Assembly: GCA_037176725.1 (NCBI GenBank)
Contig: JAZBRS010000020.1
Coordinates: 102,504,501 to 102,568,500 of the forward strand
Reading direction: 5' to 3'
DNA length: 64,000 nucleotides
From: Posidonia oceanica
Taxonomy: Eukaryota; Streptophyta; Magnoliopsida; Alismatales; Posidoniaceae
The notes beneath the pieces were generated by a model, which worked only from the letters and a program-made list of their open reading frames with translations, did not search any database and was not told the origin of the DNA. The number at the start of each line of letters is the position of its first letter. Within the stretch, counting starts at the first letter, position 1. Shown in pieces: positions 1-11,455 of this stretch. A program made the position numbers and the translations under genes.

Positions 1-755
1 CATCCCATGACTTCCACAACTTCCATGCCTCCAGACCCTATGGCAAAGACCGGTCACACCCATGCCTTGACCACACTACCAGAGAACACCCAGAACACCC
101 ATACACCCAAAGAAACCAGTTGGGAGGTGAGGAGAGGGATGGGGAGAGTGTTGAGAGAACCCAGATTTCCCCAACGACTGCCAAAAGCCTTGCCTTCCAC
201 TCCAGCACCCTCACTGCCCACAAATCCAACTCCCACAGCAAAACCCACAGCCAGCAAACACCCAACACACACCAGCAGACCGGAAGGTGGAAGAGGAGAG
301 CACACACACTCACACCCAGAGCATTTTCCTCCCCCTTGTGCACACCCACAACCCACAACAAACACACCCATAGAAGCCAGAAGAGAGAGAGAGGAGAGAA
401 AACCTAAAAATCCAACCCATAGAAAACACCTCTGGCCACCTCCTCTTCCTTGCGCACTCACCACCCTCTGTCCTCACTCACCACCACCGCGAAGCCACCA
501 GAAGGCCACCTGTGTGAGCCACCTCCGGTGAGAGCCATAGAGAGAGAGAGGAGAGAGAATTATCGTTTTGCACCCACTCTGGCCACCTGGGTGCAGAGGG
601 GAGGAGAAGGACCACCGTCACCTCCCAGACCTCCTCCGCACCTCCACGATCTTGTCTAGACCCCTCATATGCGCCATCGCCACCTCCAAAGCCTCCTCCG
701 CCTCGTAGCACCACCACAGAAGCCACCTGGGGTCGCTGGACGTCCCCGCATGCTC

Positions 756-767
756 CAACAGGTAACA
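756..767 (+). promoter_or_regulatory. Candidate 5' splice site in LTR of A
   Basis: The sequence reads AACAG|GTAACA, with the boundary between 761 and 762. It lies just after the GC-rich block, at the place where the B, C, D and E LTRs also carry an AG|GTA site. A matching acceptor lies before A's gag at 18766. Splicing itself is inferred. Confidence 0.45.
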
Positions 768-2616
768 AGCTCCTCCACTAACTCCGCCTCACTCCCCCTT
801 GCTCCCCATGTCTTTTTTTGTGCGTTTCAGCCCTTGGTGTGCCCTCCTCGACTCACCGGAGCCTCCTTCTTCCCCAGCGCCGATCGCCAGTGCAACCGAG
901 CACAGCAGCGTGCCAGGCCGCCCGTCGCTCCGCCGGACTTCGCCGCACCTCGCCGCACCTCCGCCGGACCACGCCGCACCTCCCCGAGCTCCGCCCGTGC
1001 CGTGCCGCCCCCTGGAACGTCAGTGTAGAGCCTCTCCCCAGCAAGCAACGCTGCCCCTGTAGCTTTCTCATTTTTTTATTAGCATTAGTTGAGTTTTGGT
1101 TTTATTTTTTCTTAACTTACTAACTTTGCATTGCATTGCATTTGATTCTGTTAGTTTTTTTTATTACATTTAGGTCCAGCTGTAGTTTAGATTTTATTTA
1201 ATTTTTGAATTTAACTTTATTGCATTACATTTAACTTCTGTTATTTATTTTTATTGCATTTTAGTCCTACTATAGTTTAAAAATCTTTTGATGCCATTTA
1301 GTTTTAGTGCAGTAATTTACTTTATTTACATTCAAGTTCTGTAGTTGTTAAAAATCATTTAAATGAATGTTTTATCTTATTACATTGCTTTAAAGTCCTC
1401 TGTTTATTTTAAATTACATCCAGGTCCTCTGTTCAATTGAAAAGTCATTTAAATCATAGCTTTATCGTATTGCATTGCATTTAAGCCCTCTAGTTTACTT
1501 TATTTGCATTTTAATCCTCTATTGGTTGATCAGATCATTTAATTTGCATTCATTATCTTATTACATTGCATAAAAGTACTGCAGGTTTCCATTATTGCAA
1601 ATTAGTCCTCAGACCATGCATTCATTCATTTAATGCACATGTTTACCTTATTGCATTGCATTTTAGCCCCTGTACTTACTTTATTTGCATATCAGTCCTC
1701 CACAGTTCATCCATATCATTTAATCTACATTTAAACCATATTGCATTGCATTAAACATCTGTATGTTTGTAAAATTACACTTTAGTCCATCTACTGTAAA
1801 TCAGTAACTTGTTTTTGCAATTTAACACTGCTAAAAAACCCAGAAGCATGTTTTAATTACATCCCAGTCCCCAGATCAATCATCATGCATTTAATTTCCA
1901 TTCTAAACCATATTGCATTATAGAAAAATCCACAAAAATGTTATAATTGTACATCAGTCCATTTTGCATGCATACATCACTTAATTTGCATTTCAAACCA
2001 CATTGCATTGTTAAAAAGCTCCACAATTTTCTGAAATTGCACATAAGTCCATGTTTTTCAACTTTTACAAGTTTGCATGCTTTCTTTGCATTGCATTTAG
2101 GCCCTGTAAGTTTTCAAAAACTGCATTTAGGTCCTTTTCTTGCATTTTTGCATACATTCATCCTAATTGACATTGCATTTAGCTCTTGCACCATTGCATC
2201 AGCATTCATGCATGCATTAGACATGTTTACACCCATGTAAGAACATTTTGCACATAGGACCCTGTAGTTTTCCAAAATTACACTTAGGTCACTGCATTGC
2301 ATTCCTACATGCATTTGCACTCCCATATCGGTGAACATTGCACTCCTGCATTCATTCAAGCATCCTCAACATTCTTGCATGCATACACCCCGTTCTGCAC
2401 ACCTTCAGGGACTATTTGCATTTAGATCCCTACCTTCTTTGGCCCTTGAGCCTTCTGACTTGAAACCCGAATAACTTTTGATCGGACCGTTGGATTTTTA
2501 CGATGTGACTGTCCAGGTCTTTCTGGTTGAGTGATCTTCCATTCTAACCAAAGTTATTTCAGATCAGACCTCAGATTCTCAAGATAAGTCCATCTGAAGC
2601 ACAACACATCATTCAT

Positions 2617-2890
2617 TTGCATTGCATGCATCATTTTGCGTGCCCACATCTATTCTCGCCTGTTTTCGCACTGTTTTGCGTACCTACTGTCGATTTTGCA
2701 CCATTTTGCGTGCCAGCATCAGTTTTCACCTATTTTCGCACCGTTTCGTGTGTCTGTTATCTTTTTCGCTTGCTGTTGCACCATTTTGCGTGCCTACTTT
2801 CGTTTCTCACACCGTTTTGCATGTCTGTTTTCGTTTCTTGCACCGTTTTGCGTGTTTACTGTTGTTTTCCTTTGCATGTCACTTGCATGA
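2617..2890 (+). repeat. Degenerate TTTTGCGTGCC tandem repeat in LTR of A
   Basis: Units of roughly 30-50 bp carry a core like CACCGTTTTGCGTGCCTACT, repeated about eight times with divergence. The same motif family recurs in B's 3' LTR (15416-15760) and, inverted, in E's LTR (58740-59055), so it is a shared LTR module. ORFs over it on the plus strand are products of the repeat. Confidence 0.7.
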
Positions 2891-3086
2891 GTATGGTTTT
2901 ACCGCTGTTTTGTTTTACCACTTGCATTTGCATTAGGGCAGTGATGCTTACTGCCTAGATTTTCACAGACCAAGGTTCGCCCGGTTCGGAACACAGACAG
3001 CGCTGCTGAGCACTTAGATTGCACGTTTAATTCCTAGCAAGCATTTCAACACTTCGAGCACACATTTGAGCAGCTAATTAGGTATT

Positions 3087-3091
3087 CATGG
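3087..3091. repeat. Target site duplication of element B, left copy
   Basis: CATGG lies immediately before the LTR start TGTAGACACC. The matching copy is at 16465-16469, where A's LTR resumes. Confidence 0.85.
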
Positions 3092-3159
3092 TGTAGACAC
3101 CCCATTTTGACTCCTGCATTAGTGGCTCTTCTCTAGTGGACTCAAATCCAACACCCAAA

Positions 3160-3350
3160 ACCATAAACCCTAAAACCTAAAACCCTAAACTCAAACCCAA
3201 CACCCAAAATCCTAAACTGTAAACTCAAACCCAACACCAAAAACCTTAAACACTAAACCCTAAACCCTCAAACACTAAACCCTAAACCATCAACCCTAAA
3301 ACCCTAAACCCACAACCAAAATCACAAACCCTAAACCAAACTCCAAATCA
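3160..3350 (+). repeat. Interstitial telomere-like CCCTAAA stretch in LTR
   Basis: Many CCCTAAA and CCTAAAC copies are mixed with AACCCAACACCC variants. The repeat is degenerate and repeated at the same place in the 3' LTR, so it is part of the LTR and not a chromosome end. Confidence 0.8.
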
Positions 3351-4632
3351 AACCCCAAAACCAAACCTGGAACTACACCCATTTTCTAAACCAAAACCAC
3401 ATCAAAACCTCTCAAAACCCTAACCCAAAAACTACACAAAAACCCTAGGAAAACCCATCCATTCTTCAACCAAGAAAACCATCCAAAAACCCTAGAAAAC
3501 TTAGGTAAAACAATCCTGAAGTCCAATCCAAATCCAAATCCTAAACCAAAACCCATTTCAAACCTAAACCCTAAACCTTCCAAAAACCCTTCAAAAATCC
3601 CATTTAAAACCTTAGAAAACCCTAGATTAAACCCTAGAAGCCCTAGGTCACACACACACAAAACCCTCCTCCAAACCCAAGCCTTTCACCTTCTTTCTCT
3701 TCTGATTATCCTTTTCTCTCTCTTGATTATCCTTTTTCTCTCTCCTGATTATTCTTTTCTCTCTCCTCCTTATCCTCCTTCTTTTTCTCCTTCTTTTCTT
3801 CTCTTTCTTTCCTCTTTTCTTGCTCTCCAATGGGCCCACTTTATTCCCCTCTCTTCCCTCTATTTTATCTTTATTTTATTTTATTTTATCTTATCCCATG
3901 TTATTTGATCTTTAATTTCTTTTCTTCCCTTCCTCTCTTTCTTTATTTCCTTCTTCCTTTCTTTCTTTCTTTTCCTTCTTCCATATTAAACCCTAAGCCC
4001 TAATCCACTCTAAAACCCTAAACCCTAATCCACATTAAATCAACAAACCCTAAACCCTAAAATCAACCAACCCTAATCAAGACCCTAAAAAACCCTAATC
4101 AAGACACTAAAAACTTTAAACCCTAAACCCTAAATCTAATCCACTCAAATTTAAATCACAATTACTACCCAATTAAATCCAATCAAAACTCCAAGACCAA
4201 TTAAAATGCGAAGCCCATCTTTAAACCTAATTAAAAATTAAAACCAACTTGAATTTAACAATTAAAGTCAAAACCCACTTAAACAAATGAAAACTCATTT
4301 AAATTTAAAACCAACTAAAGTTAAAACACATCCAAACTCATTAAAAAAATAAACTAAACCCCAAACTCCATTTTAAAACCCTAAAACCCATTTGAAACAC
4401 AAAGTCCATTTCAACTGGAATTTAATTAAGATTAGAATCAATTTAAACAATCAACAACCAAATCCATTTAAACTAATCTAAATTAAAACTCATTCAAACC
4501 TAAAATAATTAAAATCAAAACAAAAAATCGCATGCAAACCCTAAACAAAAAAAAAACCATTTAAAAACCAAGTCCTAATCCCATTGCCTCGATCTGACCC
4601 TCATCCAATGGCCCTCATCGCCTCCCCACCGA

Positions 4633-4639
4633 TATAAAA
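4633..4639 (+). promoter_or_regulatory. Candidate TATA box of B 5' LTR
   Basis: TATAAAA is preceded by a CCAAT-like sequence (CATCCAATGG, about 30 bases upstream). It lies about 320 bases upstream of the splice donor and is conserved at 13581-13587 in the 3' LTR. It would mark the U3/R boundary. Confidence 0.6.
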
Positions 4640-4946
4640 CCCTAATAACCCTAGGAGAGAGGGGAAAAACCAAGAAAAACTGTGGAAACCAAAAACACAA
4701 GAAAAAAAAAGAAACCTAGAGACGAAGAGGAGAAAGGGAGGAGAGAGAAAGAAAAAAACCTAAAGAAAACCCAACCTACAGCCCTCCTCCTCCAACCAGC
4801 CCCTCTCCACGGCCTTCATCCACCACTCACCACCTCCAGGAGCCACCCACGAGTCCACCTGCAAGGCCATCGCCGGCGAGAGCCATAGACAGAGAGAAGA
4901 AAGACCACAGAACTTCCACGAGGTCGTCCGGCCACCCTGGTGTGCG

Positions 4947-4958
4947 AAACAGGTAAGC
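4947..4958 (+). promoter_or_regulatory. Candidate 5' splice site in B 5' LTR
   Basis: GAAACAG|GTAAGC, with the boundary at 4952/4953, closely fits the plant donor consensus. It is conserved in the 3' LTR at 13900/13901. Confidence 0.55.
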
Positions 4959-6079
4959 AACTCTTCCTCTAGATCCACCTCGCTCTCTTCTTCATCCCCA
5001 TACCTTTTCTTCGGATTTCGTGCCCTATGCCGCCGCCAGCAGCTTGCCGGTTGGCCTCTTCTGCGGCGGCACTCGCCGGTGCAACACGCGCTGCACGCGC
5101 GCCAGGCCGTCCTACCGCCGTTCCACTCCTCACCGCGTCGCCTGGACCCCCCCACGAGCTCTGCTGAACCTCCCGCGGGCCAGCCTAGCCCCTGCCACGC
5201 ATCTCCGCCGCCTCCTCCGCCATTCTAGGCCGTCTTCCCCAGTGACAGGCGGCCGACACTGTAGCCATGCATTCTTAGTTTTAGGTTTAACTTATTTTTT
5301 TTTAACTTATCAAGTTTACCATGCATTGCATTTAGTTCTTTTAAGTTTTTTTTTATTACTTTTAGGTCCAGCAATAGTTTAGGTTTGATTTAAATCTGAA
5401 TTAACACTATATTACATTGCATTAAATATCTGTCATTTCCGTTTATTACATCTTAGTCCTATTGTAGTTCAAAATGTTTTAGTTTTTCTTTAGCGTTAGT
5501 CCTGTAACTTATTTTCTTTACATCTAGGTCCTATGGTTGATTGATGTCATTTAATTTCATCTTTTTAGCTTATTACATTGCAATTATCTCCTGTATTTTA
5601 TTTTATTTACACATCAGTCCTCTGTTCAGTTGTTAAAATCATTTAAATTCTAAGTTTACCATACTGTATTGCATTTTTTATTCTGTACTTTATTTTTATT
5701 ACATTTAAGTCCTCTGTTCTGTTGAAAATCATTTAATCCCATACTTTACCATATTACATTGTAATTTTTATCCTGTATTATGTTTTTTATTACTTTTCAG
5801 TGCTCTGCTTGTTAGACATATCATTTAAATTCATATTTTACCTTATTGCGTTGCATAAAACCCCTGCAGTTTGCATTATTTACATTTTAGTCCACAGACC
5901 ATGCATGCATTCATTTAAATTGCATTTTTACCTTACTGAATTGCATTTTAGCCCCTGTACTTAGTTTAATTGCACATCAGTCCTCATATAGTTCATGCAT
6001 TTCATTTAATCTGCATTTAAATCATATTGCATTACTAAAAAACACAAAAACATGCTGTAAGCACAACACAGTCCTCATA

Positions 6080-6784
6080 TTGCATCACCCTATTGCACCA
6101 CACACTCCACACATCACCACCATTGCCCGACCGGTCTACCTTGCCGCACCGGTCCGGCAAGGGTACAACCAGGGGCAGAGACGACCCTATCAGCAACAGC
6201 ATTGCTTCACCCAACTTGTGGAGCCACTGGGTGCCATCTTCCCTAAAGTTGCATCGCTCCTCACGCTCCCCGAAGTCCGGCCGCCACCGAAGCCTCTTAC
6301 GAGGTGGTATAGGACGGATCATTTCTACGATTTCCATCGAGTCGTCGGGCACTCGACGAATAACTGCATCACTCTGCGGGGCACAGTGCAGGATTTGATG
6401 GACCAAAAGATCATTTCGATCGATACACAGGAGGTGGTATCTTCATCCACACCTCCACTAGCATCCACACATGCATTAGGAGTAGCACCCTCCCATTCCA
6501 ACATCGTCCACCAGCCTTTGCCGGAGCATTCTGGCTCGGGAGGTGTGGGGACCTCAGGTATTCATTCTATCTTCCCCTCCGGGTCCGCTATGTCTGTAGT
6601 GGACCCCCTTGATCTCATCCACCATGTTTCTGAACCATTCCCTTCTCCTCTTTATCGTGCGGCACTTGCCAGTCCTGGGTCGGGAATACATGTGATATTA
6701 TTGGAGGCTAGGCGAGAGCGCACTACAGCAGACCCTGCCGATTGTGCCAGCAACGTAGGAGTGGACCCAGCACCTCCATCCTGA
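6080..6784 (+). pseudogene. gag: Gag C-terminal part of B (zinc-knuckle region), 5'-truncated
   Basis: This open frame of 234 codons matches the gag C-terminal half of D (46016-46380 on the minus strand) and of A and C. It begins in a Pro/Thr-rich linker, followed by TQLVEPLGAIFPKVASLL and then the zinc-knuckle-like block YDFHRVVGHSTNNC with LRGTVQDLMDQK after it. The first Cys of the knuckle is replaced by Tyr (D has FCDFH). The capsid-like retrotransposon gag core is absent because the 5' LTR/gag junction is deleted, so the ATG at 6080 is only the first one left. The product would be a gag fragment at best. Seen: the frame and motifs. Known: this layout is typical of Tat/Ogre gag. Inferred: non-functional. 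Confidence 0.8.
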
Positions 6785-7211
6785 GGTTGCTGACAGGTAC
6801 GTTCTTCCTACCTTCACCTTTACTTCTTGCTTTGTCTCTTCGTTTCTTTTCATTTTGTTTTGCGTTTTCTCGTCATGTCAAAAACCCATAAAAAGTACAA
6901 AACCAATGAAAAATCCAAAAAATATGCATTCTTTCCCTTGCATGCACATATCCCTTCCTGCATGTACATGTCATTTCTTGCATCTTGTAAAAGACAAAAA
7001 CATCAAAAAAATCAAAAAATCAAGAAACAAAAAAAAAACATGCTTTCCTTTCCACTGGTTTTCCCTTTTTTATGTTTCCTTAAAACAGAAAAGTCATAAA
7101 AAATACAAAACACATGGAAAAATCCAAAAACATGCTTGTTCCCTTCCTAAAATACCAAAAAACCTAGAAAAAAGTTTATAATCAGAAAACCTAGCTTGGG
7201 ACAAATAAGCA
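6785..7211 (+). other. AT-rich spacer downstream of B gag
   Basis: A-rich DNA has repeated AAAATCCAAAAA and CATGCA motifs and no credible ORF. A similar stretch flanks C's gag (27560-27780 and 55090-55200, inverted), so it belongs to the shared internal region of B and C. Confidence 0.6.
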
Positions 7212-7478
7212 GTGCCGAGAGGATGTCAAGCATCGACAGTCTCAGGCAGGACTCACCTGAGCAGTGCCATTTCCTGCATGCGACTACAAAGTGAGACTGA
7301 GAGCAGCACAGAACATCTTGTTGAATGTGAAACTCCAAGAGCGAGATTTGTCCAATTAAGAGAGTCCACCAGACATGGAAAGGACCAAAGCAGAGCAAAG
7401 CATAGCCAGAGGCTGCCTGTACACATTGCAGAGGCTGAAAGTGTGTGCCGACCAGCCGAACTCTTAATGCCTCATTAG
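7212..7478 (+). CDS. Short ORF shared by B and C, unknown function
   Basis: An 88-codon frame whose product is matched in reading frame by 27223-27546 (minus strand) in element C. Shared stretches include GCQAST near the start and ESTRHGKDQSRAKHSQRLP followed by VHIAE later. No known domain is recognised; no membrane segment or signal peptide is visible. DNA conservation between B and C is high over the whole 7150-8140 block, so the kept frame may reflect recent common origin and not selection. It lies between gag and the second small ORF (7547-7810) in a different frame. Function unknown; low confidence that it is translated. Confidence 0.3.
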   Translation: MPRGCQASTVSGRTHLSSAISCMRLQSETESSTEHLVECETPRARFVQLRESTRHGKDQSRAKHSQRLPVHIAEAESVCRPAELLMPH

Positions 7479-7546
7479 GGACCACTTCCCCAAGAGGGCG
7501 TAGAGGTGCATATCCTAAAGAATAGAGATTATGTGAGCAGAAAAAT

Positions 7547-7810
7547 ATGATAACAAAATATGCATGCTGGGCAGAAAAGAAAAATGAAGAAAGAAGTCGA
7601 AGAAAGAAGGCGCCCATGAGAGGAATGACTCGGACAAGCATCAAAGCCCCCTCAACTTCCAACTACAAGAACCACATTGCCAACTGCACGGGAAGCATTA
7701 CTAGGAGGACTTGGCCCCACCCTTCGAGCGCAGCAGCACGCTCCAACCCCTCCATGCAGACAACAATTCTACATCCTTGGCAGGCTAGATGCGACTCCAG
7801 TCACTCATGA
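7547..7810 (+). CDS. Short basic ORF shared by B and C, unknown function
   Basis: An 87-codon frame starting MITKYACWAEKK and continuing into a basic patch (ERSRRKKAPMRG near residues 16-27), then NCTG...RTWPHP..SAAA. Element C keeps the same start, frame and spacing at 26960-27193 (minus) for about 70 residues without an indel, while the DNA differs at many positions. The basic patch could bind nucleic acid or direct nuclear entry, but no family is recognised. It sits where an autonomous element would carry pol. It may be a real small ORF of the pol-less family or simply conserved DNA. Confidence 0.35.
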   Translation: MITKYACWAEKKNEERSRRKKAPMRGMTRTSIKAPSTSNYKNHIANCTGSITRRTWPHPSSAAARSNPSMQTTILHPWQARCDSSHS

Positions 7811-8565
7811 GGGGAAAAGAAATACAATCCGCAAGCGTTAAAAGCGGTAGTCGATCCTCGAGGACTTGAGACGGAAGCTATGAAGCTACACCCAACGCCT
7901 CTGCTACCCACATGCAGCCAAAGGCTATGCTATGCAAAGCTGAGACCTCTTCCCGAACTGAGAATGAGAAAGAGAGCCACCGACCACAGCTCGGCATGGC
8001 GTCACGCCAGGATCGAGAATTTCTTGAGTCAGAAATTGCAGAAGCATCCTCTCGGCATCAGCTGCTTTGAATCCAAAGCCACCAAAAACATAAATGCATG
8101 ATAATCTACCTTCCCTTCTTCCTATTTTCGAAAATCGGAGTCAAGGACGAGCACTTTTTGCCTGACCTCGCTCAGAGGCTCCGTGCTTTTTAAAAGTTTT
8201 GGCCCCCCACTGCGTTGGGAGGTCCGTGATGACCGGCATGTCCCTTGTTTGTCACCTCGTGACGCTATGAAGCAAGCCCGCGCTGAGACCATTGCACACC
8301 CACCACGATGGGCCCCCGTATTTTCCTTTGCATCAACCAATTGCATTCCCCCATCGGCATTGCACATTGCACGGTGAGTACTTACATTCATCCTACAAGC
8401 ATCCGGGTTGGTAATCCTATCTACTCGACCGACAAGCGCGTTAGTTTTGTCTATGTCTCTGTTTTGATGCCAAGGGCGCTTCGGCTGTCCCCTGGTATCA
8501 TTCCTGATACCAGGGGCATCTTTTTTTTGCTACCTTGTGGTATTACCCTCCCCTTACATGCCCCT
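7811..8565 (+). other. Conserved noncoding segment of B with CCCCTGGTATC hairpin
   Basis: No gene is supported. The segment matches C inverted (26420-26940), including the block around 8140-8330. At 8489-8499 and 8506-8516 there is a perfect 11-bp inverted repeat, CCCCTGGTATC / GATACCAGGGG, with a 6-base loop. The same hairpin recurs at 10800-10828, 25687-25714, 34463-34490 and 36050-36077. Confidence 0.65.
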
Positions 8566-10340
8566 TCGTGGTCATGTTTGCTCGCTACCTTAATTTAAGG
8601 ACGAGCGCGTTTGCGTGCCTTTTTGAAGTCACGTCTGTTTGTTTGCTTGCTTCCTTAATTTGAGGACAAGCCCTTACATGCCCCTTTGTGATCATGTTTG
8701 CTTGCTTCCTTAATTTGAGGACGAGTGCCTTTGCATGCCATTTTGAAGTCACGTTTGTTTGTTTGCTTGTTTCCTTAATTTGAGGACAAGCCCTTACATG
8801 CCCCTTCGTGGTCATGTCTGCTCGCTTCCTGAATTTCAGGACGAGCGCCTTTGCGTGCCTTTTCGAAGTCATGTCTGTTTGTTTGCTTGCTTCCTTAATT
8901 TGAGTACAAGCCCTTACATGCCCCTTCGTGGTCATGTTTGCTCGCTTCCTTAATTTGAGGGCGAGCGCCTTTGCGTGCCTTTTCGAAGTCACGTTTGTTT
9001 GTTTGCTTGCTTCCTTAATTTGAGGACAAGCCCTTACATGCCCTTTCGTGGTCATGTCTGCTCGCTTCCTTAATTTGAGGATGAGCGCCTTTGCGTGCCT
9101 TTTCGAAGTCACGTCTGTTTGTTTGCTTGCTTCCTTAATTTGAGGACAAGCCCTTACATGCCCCTTCGTGGTCATGTCTGCTCGCTTCCTTAATTTGAGG
9201 ATGAGCGCCTTTGCGTGCCTTTTCGAAGTCACGTCTGTTTGTTTGCTTGCTTCCTTAATTTGAGGACAAGCCCTTACATGCCCCTTCATGGTCATGTCTG
9301 CTCGCTTCCTTAACTTGAGGACGAGCGCCTTTGCGTGCCTTTTCGAAGTCACGTCTGTTTGCTTACTTGCTTCCTTAATTTGAGGACAAGCCCTTACATG
9401 CCCCTTCGTGGTCATGTCTACTCGCTTCCTTAATTTGAGGACGAGCGCCTTTGTGTGCCTTTTCGAAGTCACGTCTGTTTGTTTACTTGCTTCCTTAATT
9501 TGAGGACAAGCCCATACATGCCCCTTCGTGGTCATGTTTGCTCGCTTCCTTAATTTAAGAACGAGCGCCTTTGCGTGCCTTTTCGAAGTCACATCTGTTT
9601 GTTTGCTTGCTTCCTTAATTTGAGTACAAGCCCTTACATGCCCCTTCGTGGTCATGTCTGCTCACTTCCTTAATTTGAGGACGAGCGCCTTTGCGTGCCT
9701 TTTCGAAGTCACATCTGTTTATTTACTTGCTTCCTTAATTTGAGGACAAGCCCTTACATGCCCCTTCGTGGTCATGTTTGCTCGCTTCCTTAATTTAAGG
9801 ACGAGCGCCTTTGCGTGCCTTTTCGAAGTCACATCTGTTTGTTTGCTTGCTTCCTTAATTTGAGGACAAGCCCTTACATGCCCCTTCGTGGTCATGTCTG
9901 CTCGCTTCCTTAATTTGAGGATGAGCGCCTTTGCGTGCCTTTTCGAAGTCACGTCTGTTTGTTTGCTTGCTTCCTTAATTTGAGGACAAGCCCTTACATG
10001 CCCCTTCATGGTCATGTCTGCTCGCTTCCTTAACTTGAGGACGAGCGCCTTTGCGTGCCTTTTCGAAGTCACGTCTGTTTGCTTACTTGCTTCCTTAATT
10101 TGAGGACAAGCCCTTACATGCCCCTTCGTGGTCATGTTTGCTCGCTTCCTTAATTTGAGGACGAGCGCCTTTGCATGTCTTTTCGAAGTCACGTTTGTTT
10201 TGTTTGCTTGCTTCCTAAATTTAAGGACAAGCCCTTACATGCCCCTTCATGGTCATGTTTGCTCGCTTCCTTAATTTGAGGACGAGCGCCTTTGCGTTCC
10301 TTTTCGAAGTCACGTCTGTTTGGTTGCTTGCTTCCTTAAT
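8566..10340 (+). repeat. 120-bp tandem repeat array in B (about 14-15 copies)
   Basis: The unit is two related halves of about 60 bp, each starting with CTTCCTTAATTTGAGGACAAG-like sequence, giving a 120-bp period that stays in register for about 1.75 kb. Copies differ by a few substitutions. Because 120 is a multiple of three, open frames run through it on the minus strand (8585-9655, 9719-10192) as 40-residue repeats. These run opposite to B's sense and are not supported as genes. The array is absent from C. Confidence 0.9.
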
Positions 10341-10700
10341 TTGAGGAAGAGTCCCTATTGCGTTTCTCTTCGGAGTCTCGCGGGCTTACTTCCTTAATTT
10401 GAGGAAGGGCCCCCTTGCGTTTCTCTTCGGAGTCTCGCGGGCTTGCTTCCATAATTTGAGGAAGGGCCCCCTTGCGTTTCTCTTCGGAGTCTCGCGGGCT
10501 TGCTTCCTTAATTTGAGGAAGAGCCCCTTTGCGTGTCTCTTTGGAGTCTCATCGGCTTGCTTCCTCAATTTGAGGAAGTGCCCCGTTGCGTGTCTCTTCG
10601 GAGTCTCGCGGGCTTCCTTCCTTAATTTGAGGAAGAGCCCCCACTTGCATTTCTCTTCGGAGCCTTGTGGCTTGCTTCCTTACTTTAAGGAAAAGCCTTG
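10341..10700 (+). repeat. 57-60-bp tandem repeat in B (about 6 copies)
   Basis: Units of CTTCCTTAATTTGAGGAAG plus a CCCTTGCGTTTCTCTTCGGAGTCTC-like half follow directly on the 120-bp array. They share its first 20 bases, so both arrays derive from one ancestral unit. Confidence 0.8.
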
Positions 10701-11140
10701 CGGCATCGTTCATTTCCTTTTGGGTTGACATCCCTAACTGTTCGGCTGACAACCGTCACAATGTCTAGCCTTCCTTGATGCCAGGAGCACTTCTGCTGCC
10801 CCCTGGTATCGTTTTCCGATACCAGGGGCATCTTTTCTGCCACCTTGAGGTATCTTTCGTTTTCTTTTTTTGAGCTGGCAGCCCTAACTACTCGGTTGAC
10901 AACCGTCAACCTCTCTGGCGTCCTTTTCCGATGCCAGGGGCTTTTTTTTTTGCTGCCTTTGGTATTTTACTCTCATCTCCTCCCGGGCTGGCAGCCCTAA
11001 CTGTCCGGATGACATCCGTTAAAGTGTCTGGTGTCGCGGGCGGCAAGCACGATAGTCTTGTTTGGAGTTCTTCTTCTGGATGGCAGCCCTAACTGTCTAG
11101 ACGGCAAGCACGTTAGTCTTGTCTGGCAGCCCTCTTTGCG
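10701..11140 (+). repeat. CCCTAA-loop hairpin modules in B, with CCCCTGGTATC hairpin
   Basis: Four modules carry GACATCCCTAACTGTTC, GGCAGCCCTAACTACTC, GGCAGCCCTAACTGTCC and GGCAGCCCTAACTGTCT, each followed by a short TTGACAACCGTCAA-like arm. They can form short stems around a CCCTAA loop in the sense strand. The inverted forms fill the corresponding regions of C and D. A perfect CCCCTGGTATC hairpin lies at 10800-10828. Confidence 0.7.
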
Positions 11141-11159
11141 CAAGTTTGGATTAACTGCC

Positions 11160-11455
11160 GACTTGGTGCCTGGCGTCACATTGCATCGCATTGCATGCGT
11201 CGCATCACATTCCATTGCATACATTGAATTACATGGCATACATTGCATTGCATTCCATTGCATACATTGCATTACATTGCACACATTGCATTGCATTCCA
11301 TTGCATACGTCACATCACATTCCATTGCACACATTGCATTACATGGCATACATCACATTACTTTGCATTGCATACATTGCATTGCATTTCATCGCATACA
11401 TCACTTTGCATCTCACCGCATTGCATCGCATTACATTGCATTCTCATTGCGCTGC
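11160..11455 (+). repeat. CATTGCAT-type microsatellite-like array
   Basis: About 290 bases are built of TTGCAT, TACATTGCAT and CACATTGCAT units. Long ORFs on both strands here are products of the repeat. Confidence 0.8.

Larger units (their letters stand above)
1..3091 (+). mobile_element. LTR of outer Tat-type element A, first part (starts before window)
   Basis: No coding gene is seen here. The stretch follows the same order as the 3' LTR of element B: a CT/AG-rich leader, a GC-rich block near 660-1060, then T-rich DNA with repeated TTGCATT motifs (1120-2400), then TTTTGCGTGCC-type repeats (2630-2880), then a block near 2970-3060 shared with every LTR in the window. The LTR is broken at 3091, where element B begins after the target-site copy CATGG, and it resumes at 16470. 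The outer LTR start lies left of the window. Apparent ORFs near 7-1120 are low-complexity and not supported as genes. Confidence 0.75.
3092..6059 (+). repeat. 5' LTR of B, 3'-truncated
   Basis: It is near-identical to 12067-15003 by eye over its whole length, then diverges abruptly after the AAACATGCTGTA motif and enters gag-like sequence. The missing part equals about 1.46 kb of the 3' LTR plus the primer binding site and gag N-terminus. The segment contains CCCTAAA-like DNA (3160-4150), a pyrimidine-rich block, a TATA box and a splice donor. Confidence 0.85.

Noticed and set aside
3160..4150. Chromosome-end telomere
   Set aside because: The CCCTAAA units are degenerate, short and repeated at the same place in the second LTR, and retroelement sequence continues on both sides.
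8585..9655. 356-residue open frame on the minus strand with 40-residue repeats
   Set aside because: It lies wholly in the 120-bp tandem array, whose period is a multiple of three, and runs opposite to the element's sense. Any stop-free unit gives this result.
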